In this document: positions 35,268 to 47,167 of the stretch, piece after piece
Layout: every line of letters begins with the position of its first letter
Numbering within the stretch: position 1 is the first letter of the stretch
NCBI GenBank assembly: GCA_964036155.1
Contig: OZ038423.1
Coordinates: forward strand, 63,751,249 to 63,815,248
DNA: 64,000 bases
Source of the DNA: Diploscapter coronatus
Taxonomy: Eukaryota > Nematoda > Chromadorea > Rhabditida > Rhabditidae
Direction of reading: 5' to 3'
The notes under the pieces: model-generated
Told to the model about the DNA's origin: nothing
Seen by the model: the letters and a program-made list of their open reading frames with translations, nothing else
Databases searched by the model: none
Made by a program: the position numbers and the translations under genes

Positions 35268-37791
35268 TTATTCCTGCTCCTCAGTCGCAATTTGCGGTCT
35301 GAACGAAGTTCTGGTCAGTCCGAAGAACCTCTCGGGCACGAAGGTCTTCGAAGTGAATCGCCAGCCGATGTGATGATGGCAGCCGCGACAGTTCATGATG
35401 GTCCATTTGTAACTGAAAAAAGTTATTGTCGAAGACCAATTACTTGTAACAAAGTGAACCACGCGCAGTTCTGATGTTCGTGAACTTTTGCGTTGCTTGC
35501 AGTCCACTTATTGGCGATTTCAAGATTCAAGGAATGATTTTTGACTACTGTTTGAAATTACGCAATGCACATTTTGCATATTCGAATTTGTGCATCATTT
35601 ATATTGTCTCAAGTTACCGGTCATGAAAATATTATTCCTTGAAATTTCTAATTTCAGGTAGAAACAAAAGAAGTTCAATGATTCAAGCTATCTTTTTAGA
35701 CGAAAAACGAACCTTTTCTAAAAGTTCTAATATAAAGTAATGAAATAATTTCACATACCCATCGAACCATGAATACTCGGCAGTTGGATTTCCCTGAAGA
35801 CTGTAACTCGTTGCTTCAGAGACAGTGATCATGTCATGAACGTAACCGTCTAAAATAAATAAAATATGAAAGAAAAAGCAATAACAAATCATACGGCTGT
35901 TGACGAAATGACCAGAAGTTCCTTCCGGATTCATGTTGATCAGATGGCTGAGTTGACAGAGCTCAGAACCACAGTGAACACAAACGACTGAGGCAAGCTG
36001 AGGTAAAGAGTTTTAAATTCATGGAGTGGGGAAATACAAAAATGCATTTAGCATTTTTAATTCTATCTTCGTTAAATTTGTATCAAGAAACAGGAAGATT
36101 CCTCTAACATTTTTGACGATGCTAAGCAGTCTGAAGATTCTCCAATCAGCCACATCCTCTTTGAGCAGTTCGTACTGCGTTCTGCTTTCGATCGGCAGAT
36201 TGCTTCCCAGCCAGTACGAAAAATGCGAAACTCCCTGGAAGTTTTAAGTTTAGTGCCTATTCTTTCAGAAATGACTAACCAACTTGAGATGTTTTTGTAT
36301 GTCCTCCTGATTGACGAACACATAGGTCAGATTGGCAAGTTTGTTGCAGTTTTCTTCCTGGAAAAAAAACTAATCTTCTGAAGACAGACTAAAGGAAAAC
36401 CTACCGTATTGCATTTGATTGCACATTCGGGGTAGTTGACAAGTTCACGACAAATTCGCTTTTGCTAAAGGGCAAAATAAGTCTACAAAGAATAGGGTAG
36501 AAAATCCCACTTTATTCGGGCTCAATTTGGCAGAAGATCCACCGCAAACTGCCTTCTCGATTGGAAGCAGACTGATTTCTGGACAAATCGTCACCTTAGC
36601 CTTGCAGCCACTGAAATTACATTGCTTTCTTGAATTTATTCTATAAACTGAAACCTGCTGGATCCGTGAACGAGTCCCTGCACGATACAACGATACTTCA
36701 CGTCAAATTCGAGCTTCAACGACTCGGGTTCCAAACGAAATTTTTGGACCTAAAAAATAGTTTATCGTTAAACTAATGTTAGTTTTTGAAAAAAATAGAG
36801 GCTTGCTAAATGAAAAGGAAAAATGATGAACTCGTGCATGGAAGAAAATTTGATGTTCGTGTTATTTTGCAAGATGAAAAAAAAACATAATTAACCTTAG
36901 CGACAGTAGCAAATGGCTGATTGTCCTCGTCGAAAGTCATGTCGCAGGGAGGTACTTCGAAGTCCGAATGGTGGACGTCGAAGTCGGTGTAGTGGACGTA
37001 GGGCAGCAGGACGACGTAGGGATTTCCTGACTGGGAGATCGAGTGCTCCAGGACTCGCATCAGACGACCCTCCTCAGTGATGAAGGGAGTTGAGAAGCCT
37101 GCAAAACATTGAATAATCCTTGAAAATGACTATTTAATGTAATCGCCAGAAAAACGTTTAATACCAGGATAAACGATATGAGGCATAATAATGTAGAGCA
37201 ATTCATGAATGGAATTCTCCTCCAATTCGTCGCACAGCCTCGTCTCTGTGTACAGCTCGTTGAACAGGTAGTTGCTGCTCATTCGAGCCTGAATTCGATC
37301 TTTCACAAATCTGTACAAAGTGATCATTTATTACCCTTGTATCGAATGGCTGCCTGGCCCCCCGATTCTCATTCTGATCCATTTCCTCTTCATCGTCGAT
37401 GAGCCGTCGATAGTCAGCTTGAATTCGGTTCAGATGCCGTCTCAGGCCTGCCATTCGTCTGAAGCTAGATTTTTCGTTTTAATTTCTAATTGTAAGTGAA
37501 AATTAGGGAGAAATCTGCTGGCTTGTACAAAGCTTATCCATAACTTTATTGGAAATGTACACAATACGTTTTTCAACATGAAGTGGTAGAATATTTTACC
37601 CGAAATTATTCAGGATATCTCAAATTTCATCAAACCAACCTGATAACATCGAAAACCCTGTTTTGCCTCTGCTCTTCCTCCTCTTCATTTTCCACTCCTT
37701 CCCCTTCCTGCTCCCTCAAATCAATCACTTCAATGTCCATCTCATTGTCAGAATCGCTGCTGCTCTCTTCGAGCGCTTCGTTGTCTGCCAT
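35268..37791 (-). CDS. CRBN: Cereblon (CRL4 ubiquitin-ligase substrate receptor)
   Basis: Twelve minus-strand exons: 37640-37791, 37335-37458, 37165-37310, 36896-37098, 36655-36749, 36511-36610, 36405-36464, 36280-36357, 36109-36234, 35895-35997, 35759-35849, 35268-35412. An acidic N-terminus (MADNEALEESSSDSD) is followed by a Lon-type domain (LLYIIMPHIVYPGFSTPFI, EGRLMRVLEH). Then comes a linker and the C-terminal CULT domain, with zinc pairs CVHC and CRGC, YKWT, HHHIGWRF and FFGLTR. Two of the three pocket tryptophans are kept; the third (FWGL in human) is Phe. The second and third exons do not join in frame: the sequence at 37311-37342 carries one base too many for any reading I can build. 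A frameshift, assembly error or unrecognised intron is present. Copy B of the inverted-repeat element lies in the last intron. Confidence 0.85.
35423..35630. repeat. MITE-like inverted-repeat element, copy B
   Basis: Same family and orientation as 1456-1660. It shares ATTGTCGA.GACC at the left, GCGTTG.TTGCA in the middle, TTTGAAATTACGCAATGCAC on the right arm and GTCTCAAGTTACCGGTCAT at the right end. It sits in the last intron of cereblon, starting about 10 bp from the splice acceptor. Confidence 0.65.
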
Positions 37792-38395
37792 TTTCGATTC
37801 CTGAAATCTACTTAGTTAGTTTATTGAAAAAGGTTCAATTTCCTAACTTATTCAAGGGATTCAACCCTTTTTTTTTCAAAACAAAGATTATCTTCAATCG
37901 AAATGTGAATAGTACATTCATTTTGGCATGTCCATCCGTTTCAGAAATAAATAACTCAATGCAAAATTCCCGAATAAAGGTCTCAGGTATATCATATATA
38001 AAGATCAAGATCATCAGGAAAAATCAATGAAAGCTAAGTTTGATTTGTAAGATCGGAAAGTAAATCGAATGTGAATTGAGCAATTTCATAAAAAAATAAT
38101 ATAGATATAAAAAGTGCCATAATGGGGGGTGAAGTGAATAACTACCCGTAATAAAGTTTAGGAATGACTATGATGATCTATTCTACTTGAAATAATATTC
38201 TTCTGTTCAAACAGACAGCTAGAATAGTAAAGAAATAGTGAGCAGTTTCTATACCACCAACAGGAAATTGGTTTCTTTTTCAAGCTATCTAGATACAGCT
38301 CCTAGTTGTTCAAAACCGAATCGAGTATTTGGGTGAAAATGAAAAAAAAAGGAATAATAAAGAAGAAAAGTGGCCTTGTATTTGATGCTCAGACT
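37792..38395. other. Spacer between PPP2R3C-like and cereblon genes
   Basis: About 600 bp between two minus-strand genes in head-to-tail order. AT-rich with no exon or repeat. The spacing is at the long end for an operon pair. Confidence 0.45.
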
Positions 38396-41300
38396 TCAGA
38401 GTTCATTCTCGCGATTCTCATACTTCTCCAGAACAGTCGCATCCACCAGCAGACCAGTTATCCAATCAGCCAACTTGCACTTGTCGAGGTCTTCCAGTGA
38501 AATCCTCAAAATTTGTTGTTAATTTATGAAATCACACGAAAAGAAATCGTATTCCTTCAAAGCGCAAATCGCTGACTTTTAATTTAAACTTAGCATTTTC
38601 CACTTTTAAACGTTTAATTATCCAAGTTTGAGAGAGATAGATTGGCATTGCGTTGCCAGTCTATTCAACTGCCTGAATTTCGTCACTTGGTTTATCACAC
38701 ATAATTTTTTTTTTTTTCTTTTGCTTTAGTCCCGTTTGGTGGCGGGGTCAGCTGTGGTTTATCACACATAATCTACCTGCCAAACGTCTTCAACGTGAAA
38801 ATTAACGCACAGAGCTCGCACTGATTAGGAATATGAGAAAAGTTCTTGAAATACTCACTTTTCGGGATGAACCGGATGGACCATGTCAAAAATCTCTCCA
38901 GTCAGAACATCGACTTCGATCTGAGGAATGTCGCGGGCCAAGGGCAGCACAGATTTGGCCTGAATTCATTCGATTCAAGGACTTCAATGCGGAACGCCTT
39001 ACCGCCACTTGCAGGTCAGAGTCCTTGAGAAAGCCGTCCCCATCGAGATTGAGGCACTCGAAGATGTAGCGCATTGAGGACTTGCTCTGAAACGAGAAGG
39101 TCATAACTGCTGTTTGATTTGTTATGATAGTAAAAGAAATATCGTGAAGATGCGGATAAATTGCGTTTTTGAAAGATACTTAGACCTTAAGAAAAATAAA
39201 TAATACAGGTTGGTAAAAATTTTCATTAAATCGCCAGAGTATATACCTTTCTGAACTCAGTGGCCACTAAGAACTCGACGAATCCCTGAAAGTCCAACCT
39301 TCCGTTTTCGAAAGTCTTTTGGGTGGCGAAGATACGACGCAGAAAGTGTTCGCTGAATTGGGCGCTGAAAGATGAAATTGAAAAATCGACAAAAACGATC
39401 ATAAAAATTTACTACTGACCAGTAATAGCCGATCATTTCATCGAGAGATAGCAGACCACAACTGTCCGAATTCACATTCTTAAATGTGTCCAGGGCCACG
39501 GTGAATTTATCCCAGAACGGACTAAATAAAAGTAATCACTTTGAAAATGAGTTTTTCTTTTTCCTGAAAAGTGTTTATTTTTAAGAAACTTTTCCTCACT
39601 TTTAAAAAGACAAAAATTTAATCCAAATTCTTACATAACACAGTTGATCTCGATATCGGGATCTGGATTGGCGAGTTGTTGCAAGCAAAGATTGAATTCC
39701 TCGAGTAGGCCAGACAATAGTAGACTCTGCAAAATGAAAACAGTTTGAAGATAGGTGAGTCAGAATGAATAACCTTGATGGTAACTTGAAAGGTCTGCTG
39801 ACCGCCCAGCAGGAAGAAGACAAAACGCTCCACATAGCAGGCAAACCACTCGATTTCCTCAAACAATCGCAATTGATGGGGTATTTAATTGTGTAACTAG
39901 ACTAGACTTGTGAGTGCGGTAATTTAAGATTCGTGATTATAATTGTCTAGACCTTCACATTAAAAGCAGAATTGTACGAAGATAGTTTTGTGATTTTCGG
40001 GAACAAAAAGGTAAATTTGCGTACAAATCAGGTGGCGAGTCAAAGCACTTTGCACTGACCTTATCATACTTGCTGTGCAATTGACAGGCATAGATCTTGT
40101 CGAGCAGATAGTTCCTGAACGTGTCTGCAGAAATGCGAACGAGGTCCTCGCTCTGTCGAATCAGCTCGGAGTAGCGAAGCATCGAACTACTGTAGGCGAA
40201 GATGTACCGCTCTGAAAATGCAGAAAACTAGGATCTATCAAGTTCCCAAAAACGAAAAATTGATTTTATGCAAGTAACTAGAAGACACCATTCATTTCCA
40301 TAAGAGTAAAGGAAAGGATATCTTACACTAGCCTCTCCTATCCATTCTATCTTACTTATTGTGTCTCAATATCTACGGTTTCCCCGAATACACTTTCGGT
40401 ATCTATCAGGGCAGACTAACCTAATTCGACAACGCTGATGAAACCGAAATGCGAAGAGGTCTTCCTGAGAAAGTGCGTGATGTCATTCGTGAAGGCCTCT
40501 TTGATTGGTGGGGTCGAGTTCTTCAGTATATTCTGCAAAGAGGAATGAAGTTGGTTGGAAAGAAGGCAAGCAAATAGTCCTAGAGGGACGATCCTCAGAA
40601 ATTCTTTGCGACTTACTCCCTGTATATTCTTTACAACTTTTTGTTTCTAGTAAGTACTGTACTGACAAAGGCTTTTTCCTGTGACCTACTCCCTCCCTCT
40701 ATAGTTTAATTTCGCCGGACAAAAGTGATGCCTAGGTCTAAAAGCAAACGGACCCTGAGATCTGCCTGCTTGACGATCTGCACTCCGAGTCTGTCGACAG
40801 AGCACTTCTTCACCAGTGAGAGGAAAGCCTGGAATAGGAGAGTTAGAAGGTAGTTTCGGCAAGTATCGAGGGTAGTACACGTTTTCCTGTATTGTGAATT
40901 AGAGCAAAATTATGTCTTCAGAGTTGTTTCTTTCTGTGTCAGCGATTTGGAATTTTAAAATTTATAGTTCTTTAACCAATCCTTTTAAGCATGTAGAATT
41001 TGTCAGTTTTCAACAGTTTCTCTATAAATTGAGTACAAAGATACCTCGATTTGGCTCTGAGAGATGAGGAACTTCTCGTCGAAAGTGACTTCGAGGACCC
41101 TCCTCGTGGCGAGCTCCACCAAATCAGACAACATCAGAGCTGTCTCGTCCTGCAGTTTTATCTTGCCGAACTGCGAATTTATTCCCTCCAGGAACTGCAA
41201 TATTCAGATATTCTTTGGAGATTTTCTTTCTGACCTCGTCCATCTGCATTTTCGCCTTTCCCGGGTGATTCGGCGGCCACTGCTCTTTAATCACCTGGCC

Positions 41301-41405
41301 AATTGCAGCCGAGGCACTGAAAAGGAGAATGCAAACATGTTTTGTACGCTCAAAAATGGCAAACTCTTTGAGGATGACGTCCTTCCTGTCATTTTGCTGA
41401 CTCAT
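38396..41405 (-). CDS. PPP2R3C: PP2A B'' regulatory subunit (PPP2R3C/G5PR-like)
   Basis: Twelve minus-strand exons, 449 residues, close to the ~453 of vertebrate PPP2R3C: 41235-41405, 41045-41194, 40754-40828, 40421-40532, 40060-40211, 39774-39857, 39635-39726, 39420-39521, 39247-39364, 39003-39086, 38859-38959, 38396-38504. The helical N-half contains NILKNSTPPIKEAF and EWFACYVERFVFF. The EF-hand half contains LDTFKNVNSDSCGLLSLDEM, NGRLDFQGFVEFLVATE, a canonical calcium loop in NLDGDGFL, and the family block GEIFDMVHP. The C-terminus is LEKYENRENEL. It would target PP2A to substrates with calcium sensitivity and could serve centrosome functions like nematode B'' proteins. Two introns end TTTGAG rather than CAG. 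The third exon may extend upstream (40829-40890 stays open with YYPRYLPKLP), which I left out. Confidence 0.85.
38688..38772 (-). mobile_element. Tiny retroelement insertion with 18-bp target-site duplication, copy B
   Basis: TGGTTTATCACACATAAT occurs at 38688-38705 and again, identically, at 38755-38772. Between them are 49 bp that on the minus strand read AGCTGACCCCGCCACCAAAC, GGGACTAAAGC, then a poly-A run. This is a 5'-truncated non-LTR insertion. Its 3' end matches the GC-rich copy at 1848-1975. It lies in the last intron of the PPP2R3C-like gene. Confidence 0.8.
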
Positions 41406-41714
41406 CCTGTAGCAGGTGGTTGCTGGCACGGAGTTGGCTGACTGAAAATTTGCATGAACTACATGAGAACAGAAAAAAAGTCGATTGTGAGCGAAGAAAA
41501 TTCAAAAATTCAAAAACGATCAACAGAAAAAGTGCAAAGTGGCCGATCGATAAACACTGCATTTTCGAAAGCCGCTTGTTGTCCTCGCATTTTCCTCGGA
41601 TTTTGGGCAATTTTCTCTGCTTTTCGTATGTTTTCTGTGAATTTAACCGTGTCTCGTTGCAGTGTCAAACTGAGGGAGTACAGTGAAGCTGTGCAACTGC
41701 AGAGGACACTCGAC
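41406..41714. promoter_or_regulatory. Bidirectional promoter region, PPP2R3C-like / cyclin L
   Basis: About 310 bp separate the two divergent start codons. A TTGCAG acceptor-like word at 41656-41661 precedes the cyclin L ATG, and CTACAGG precedes the PPP2R3C ATG, so both may receive spliced leaders. No TATA-like element stands out. An in-frame ATG at 41628 could extend cyclin L by 29 residues. Confidence 0.45.
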
Positions 41715-44700
41715 ATGGACAGACATATCGCTGAGAAACGCAGGCTCGTGCAGGAGAAGGCCAGGGCCATGATTGTCAAGAAGGTAAGCCGGACAGAATT
41801 CTTCTCCTTTTCTCGGTTATTTCTAATTTTCTCGGCTTCAGGACCAGCTGAATGGAGTGCAGTCGCACGCGCAGTCAGCAGAGACGACAGCAGGCCCCTC
41901 GCAGACATCTCAGCAGGGCGAGGAGGACTTTGTCAGCAGTCAGTCTCAGGACGAGAACCAACTAATTCGGCCCAGCAGCTTCGGACTCAGACCGCTCTAT
42001 TCACGGTAAGGAATCAGATGAATTCATGTTCTTGGCGATTCTGACTAAAAATGTGAGTTCTACTTTGACGACAACTGCCAACTCGTTCTGTGAGCTTGGA
42101 TCTGCGAAGACTTTCTTGAATGCCTGTCCTCTGTATTTGTTGTCAAGCGATCGCCAGACTTCTCAAAAAACACCGCGGTAGTGTGAGCGCCTATTTTTCC
42201 TGAACTGGGCAGCAGTATGGGTCAATTTTCGTCCTTCTAGTTTTGAGCAGTGTGTCGATTAACAAGATATCTTTCCTTGTCATCAAATAGCCAGAATAGA
42301 GCATTTGTGTAAACGAAGAAAGCGTTTAACAAACGCAAGGCGGTGTGTAGTGATTGTTTTGTGCAAATACAGAGGTCCAAAATTTGGTCATATTATTTTG
42401 AAGCTGTAGAAATGGTTTATTCGTTTCAGAGTTGACATAAACTGCGACAAGTGGCTGCTGACGATGGACGAGCAGTCGCGGGCCAAACTCGAGAATCCCC
42501 CCTCTCTGACTGATGGACTCGACAGGGAGACTGAATCGGTACAATCCTTTCCATTCCTTCCCGCGCGTTCACCTAACTGACTTGTCTGATTCAGGAACTG
42601 CGATATCTGGGCTGTGAGCTGATTCAAGAGGGCGCAATTCTGCTCAAGTTGCCTCAGACTGCAGCAGCCACCGGGCAGATCCTCTTCCAGAGATACTTCT
42701 TCCAGAAAAGCTTCGTCACTTACATGTTTGAGGTAGACGCAAGGTTTTTGACCAGAGGCTAGCTTACTATCGAAGGATTACTTATTTGTCAACGGATAGG
42801 AAGGCAGAAAAGGAGTGAAATATGGGGAAAACCCGTTGATAAATAGAGCCGTTGACGTTGATTATCCATTGAGAAATAAGAGACCGCTATTGAAAACTCA
42901 CGATGAATCTAAGTTTGTATAGAAAAGTGTAAATGCGCGTAAAATACTCTATAACAATGTATCGCGAGGGAGACGAAAGAGTCGAGTTGAGAGTAGTTTT
43001 TGTTCCAAACATGTCCAAACAAGAAATATAGTTCTCGCTCGTTATCAACAAATCTATTTATTTTGACCTGAACATTGAATACATTTCTACTGATCTAACA
43101 TCTACTCACAAACCTGACGAAAACATCTCTTTTCTAATGTGTAGCTATTTCAGCACTATGTGATGGCGTGCTTGCTGCTGGCCTCGAAAATCGAGGAGGA
43201 GCCTCGTAGTCCGCGAAGCGTCTACAACGTGTTTGTTCGACTCGAGAAGTTGCACAGACTCAGGCATTCGGGAAGGAAAATCACTAAGTGAGTTCATAGA
43301 TGATCTGTCACCAAATATTCCTCGTCAAAAAGCGATTGGCCGATTTTCGGTCTAAAGTTCATTATCTGAACACTGATTTTATGTCGTTCTGTTGACTTCT
43401 TCTCTCTGTAATCGTGAAATTCCTTTATTTCACAAATATCTTCCAATGCACTTCACCTTCCTGATTTAATTCCATCACTTCACTAATTCGTCACTCTGCA
43501 ACATCAATTCGAATGTTGTCAGAATGAACATTCAAGGCTGCAATTCTAGAAAAGGAAAAGAAGAGAGATTTCTTGATTGAAATAGGAAGTAAAGAACCCT
43601 TTCAAAGAGGTAAAAAGAAGAGTAAGTTTGCCACGGAAATTCATTGCCAATTTATGTAAATTTCAATGAATTTTGCTAAATATTCCCTAGTTAAAAACAT
43701 AATTTATTCGTGAATTTATTAGGTCAGTCATCACCTAAATAGCATAGTCTTGGAGGTGACTCGGACTGCCCACTTCTCCCCAAACTGCAAGAGGATTTTA
43801 TGTTCGGATCGAGGTTCTGAACAGAAGCTCGTGAGTCAAACATCCACAAAACAAGACAACGATTCATTTACTTTCATATTCTTCGCTCGGTTTGCTTGGA
43901 TTCTCGATTCTGGAATGGATCAATGGAAAGGCAGTCTTGCTGATAATGTTCTTGAGAACAGCAACCAAGGCAGCATGGAGATTTGGTAGGTCCGTGAAAC
44001 GCACGAATACGGCTAGAATTCAAAGACCAAAATCGTTCTATAATCTTATGATAGGTAGTTTCAGAGTGAGAATTTATCTTTTATTCAGGATATCACTTAA
44101 AGTCATGCTTGTTCTTTACCAGAAGTGTTTTATCTGAATTATCATTCAGCTAAAAGTTAATTCACTCCTTCTGATACAAATACGATCATTATTAACTTGA
44201 TGCATTCTCGATTTAATTTTCTTCCAGTTATACCCTAGAAAAATCTAATTCGATGCTGCATTTATTCTCTACCTCTTCTTTTTTCTAAACTATTTTGTCA
44301 TTCTCGTCAAAATTCAGGATAATGAATAACTCTTTCTTCCATGTTTCCCAAGCAATGACAACTTGATAATATTTTGCTTTTAAAATTTCTTTCGCATTCC
44401 TTCCCTCTACTCACATACACATTTGTGTTCGTGCGATTTCAGAGTCTCCAATTTCCATGTTGCCGAGGTTAGTCTTTTCATTCTTTCCATTGGTTCATCT
44501 TATTTTCCTTATTTTTTGCGCAAATAATTTTGATTAAATCAGAATGTCGGCCAATCGCTTTTTCGATCGAGAGAATGTTTGAAATGAGTGAGGAGAAGCA
44601 GTGCTAAATAATGTGATTTGCAGAGAAATGACTGCAGCTATTCGGGTCCGGCCTGTCGACGCTCACTACGTCAACGCTAAGAATAATGTAAGGGAATTAT

Positions 44701-47167
44701 CAGCTTTTTGGAAGTTTATTCGCCACATGTCGTTAATTTTACCACACTTGCTCATCCAGGCTGGTGGACTTCCAAGAAATTCTATTTTTTGAGAACTAAA
44801 AATCCGCAATACAATCAAAATTCAGATGATCAAAGCAGAGCGTCGTCTTCTGTCTGTGCTGGGCTTTGTGGTGCATGTCAAACATCCCCATAAACTCATC
44901 ATCTCCTACATGTACATCCTCGGTCTGCTCAAGCTGGAGGAGCAACGAACCGATATCGTTCAGAAAGCATGGTTGGTTTTGAGTTTTTGCGAAGAATAAT
45001 TTCCAAGAAAAGAATGGGTACTATGCAATTAATTTCATGCATCTGTTTACGCCTTTTCTTTTTTCCATAAGCCCCTTTCTTATCCTTTACTATTTGTTTT
45101 GTAATTCTGTCATTTTCAAGATAGCAGTCTTTAAAATTTCAATTTCATATCATTCCCTCGCCCTTCCATTGTTACCAGATCTCTGAAATTTCATTTTGGA
45201 CTTTTTAGAATGAATCCATGTGAATTGCAGGTCGTACATGAATGACGGCTTGCGAACAGACATGTTTCTGCGCTACACCCCAGAAACGATCGCCTGTGCT
45301 TGCATCTACCTGGCCGCGCGCACTGTCAAAGAGCCCGTTCCTCTTCCAAATCAGCCTCTCGACTGGTAAATATTTTCGCCATTTCATTATAACTCGCGAT
45401 GTAAGTAGGTTCTCTAGCAGGCATTTATTTTAGAAAATGAATTTTTTATTCAGGTTCGAATTATTCGATGCTTCTGATAGAGACGTGAAGACGATCGCCC
45501 TCATGCTGCTCAAGTTGTACACCAGAAAAAGGGTAAGCATTTTTCCTTGTTTTCTAAGACTAAAGTGCAAATGAGTAAAAATAGTTCATAATTTACAGAT
45601 CCCAAATTGGCCCCGACTACAAGCCACTCTCGAGTCCCTGCGAGCCAAGAAGGAAGCCGAGAGGAAGGCGGAGCGAGCTGCTGCCGTCGCGCAGAAGATC
45701 ACTGCAGAGGCTTCGGAGAAGAGGGCAAATGGAAGGGAGAATGGAAGCAGATCGAATGAGGACCGAGACAGAAAACGGGACAGGGACAGAGAACGGGACG
45801 GCAGGAAGAGGACCAGGTCTAGGAGCAGAAGCAGAGAAAGAAGGTGGGGGGATGAACATATTTCAATGCTGTTCTTGATTGAACAAGAAGTTTTTCTCTG
45901 CAAAATTTCGACTAAATTCTCTTATTTTTTGTAAGTTTTTGGTCCATAAATTATGAGGAAGATAGGAACATTTTTTCTAGAAATTTATGCCCATAGCTAG
46001 AGTCTCCAAGCTCCGTCCTCTTGGAAAAATACGTTTTTGGTAGAAACATGGCAGTTTGAAAGTAAAAGTTTTGAAAGAAAGTACTCGTCAAACTCAAAAT
46101 GTCATAAAAGACCTAGTCTAAATGTGTTCATTTCAAGCAACGAATTTTTGAGATTCTTTCGGCTAAAAAATGTTTAATTTTATTTTTCTTCGCTGTAAAG
46201 CAACGATTGCTCTTGAAAGAAAGAAATACGTCTATTCTTCTTTAAAAACTCGAAAAATGATGCTTTCTAAAGTTTGGAATCAACTTGCTTCAGGAGAAGA
46301 AGTCGTTCTCGCGACCGGAAACGGAACAGTCACGGCCATGACAGACACAGAAGGGACAGACACGCAGAGACAAAGGGTACTGGGAATGACAGAGCTGACA
46401 AGGAGAGGAGACGCCTGGGAGAGTCGCCAGACAGGGGAATTGACAAGGACAAGGACAAGGACAGACTACCTTTTGGGCCTGACAAGAGGCTGAAGGACAG
46501 AAGCAGAAGCAGGAGCAAGGATCCACAGAGGAAGGTTGACAAGGAGGAGAGGGAGCGCAAACGCGAGGAACGACTTCTGGTATTATTGATTGATTGTTCA
46601 TTTGAATTATGTGATGACATTGAAAGACGATTATTTGCTCAAATGTGTAACACGGATTTTCCTTTACATTAACTATATAATGGATCTACAAATTAGTTCG
46701 TCTTTGCAGTACAAGGCAAAGAAACATCGACACAGAAAATGTCAAACAACAAACCACATTACGCGAGTTCAAGAAAACCATCCACATGCAAAGTAAATCC
46801 TCGAGTGATCTTGTTTTATATCTGGGCCCTATGGTTTCGAATTGACTAACAGACCTTGAAAATGGATAAGAAATTGGAATTATTTGTATCACCACATCAT
46901 TCTTGAATTCATTCACGAAAGAAAATCAATTTATCACTTCTATCAGGAAAATCTGGGGTCATGTTTGACATTTTGTGTTGTGTGATGCATTTGGAAAAAT
47001 CACTGAGAGAAAGATGACTTTTCAATTTTCAGGAGAAGAGCAAAATTCGGGAGAAAGAAGTGGTCCAAGCCCTGGGCAGCAGCCAGAAGAAGCTGATTCT
47101 CGACCGGAAGGATCTGAGGGACATTTCGCCTCCCTCGAAAGCCCCTCCTGCGAAGATACGCAAGTGA
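41715..47167 (+). CDS. CCNL: Cyclin L (RS-domain splicing cyclin)
   Basis: Twelve exons, 567 residues: 41715-41783, 41842-42005, 42430-42538, 42595-42732, 43154-43287, 44624-44687, 44826-44971, 45231-45365, 45454-45532, 45599-45843, 46294-46579, 47033-47167. A charged, Gln/Ser-rich extension comes first ([19 protein letters not shown]). The two cyclin folds follow: [76 protein letters not shown] and [11 protein letters not shown]. An Arg/Ser-Asp domain ([31 protein letters not shown]) ends in PPAKIRK. Cyclin L partners CDK11/CDK12-type kinases in nuclear speckles to regulate pre-mRNA splicing. Introns 5-6 and 6-7 are the longest. The start could also be the in-frame ATG at 41628. Confidence 0.95.

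Noticed and set aside
37311..37334. 24-nt GT-AG intron in cereblon
   Set aside because: Too short for ordinary splicing, and its removal leaves the downstream exon in the wrong frame.
45586..46620. Minus-strand Ser/Leu-rich open frames
   Set aside because: Complement of the Arg/Ser domain of cyclin L; low complexity and no start or splice context.
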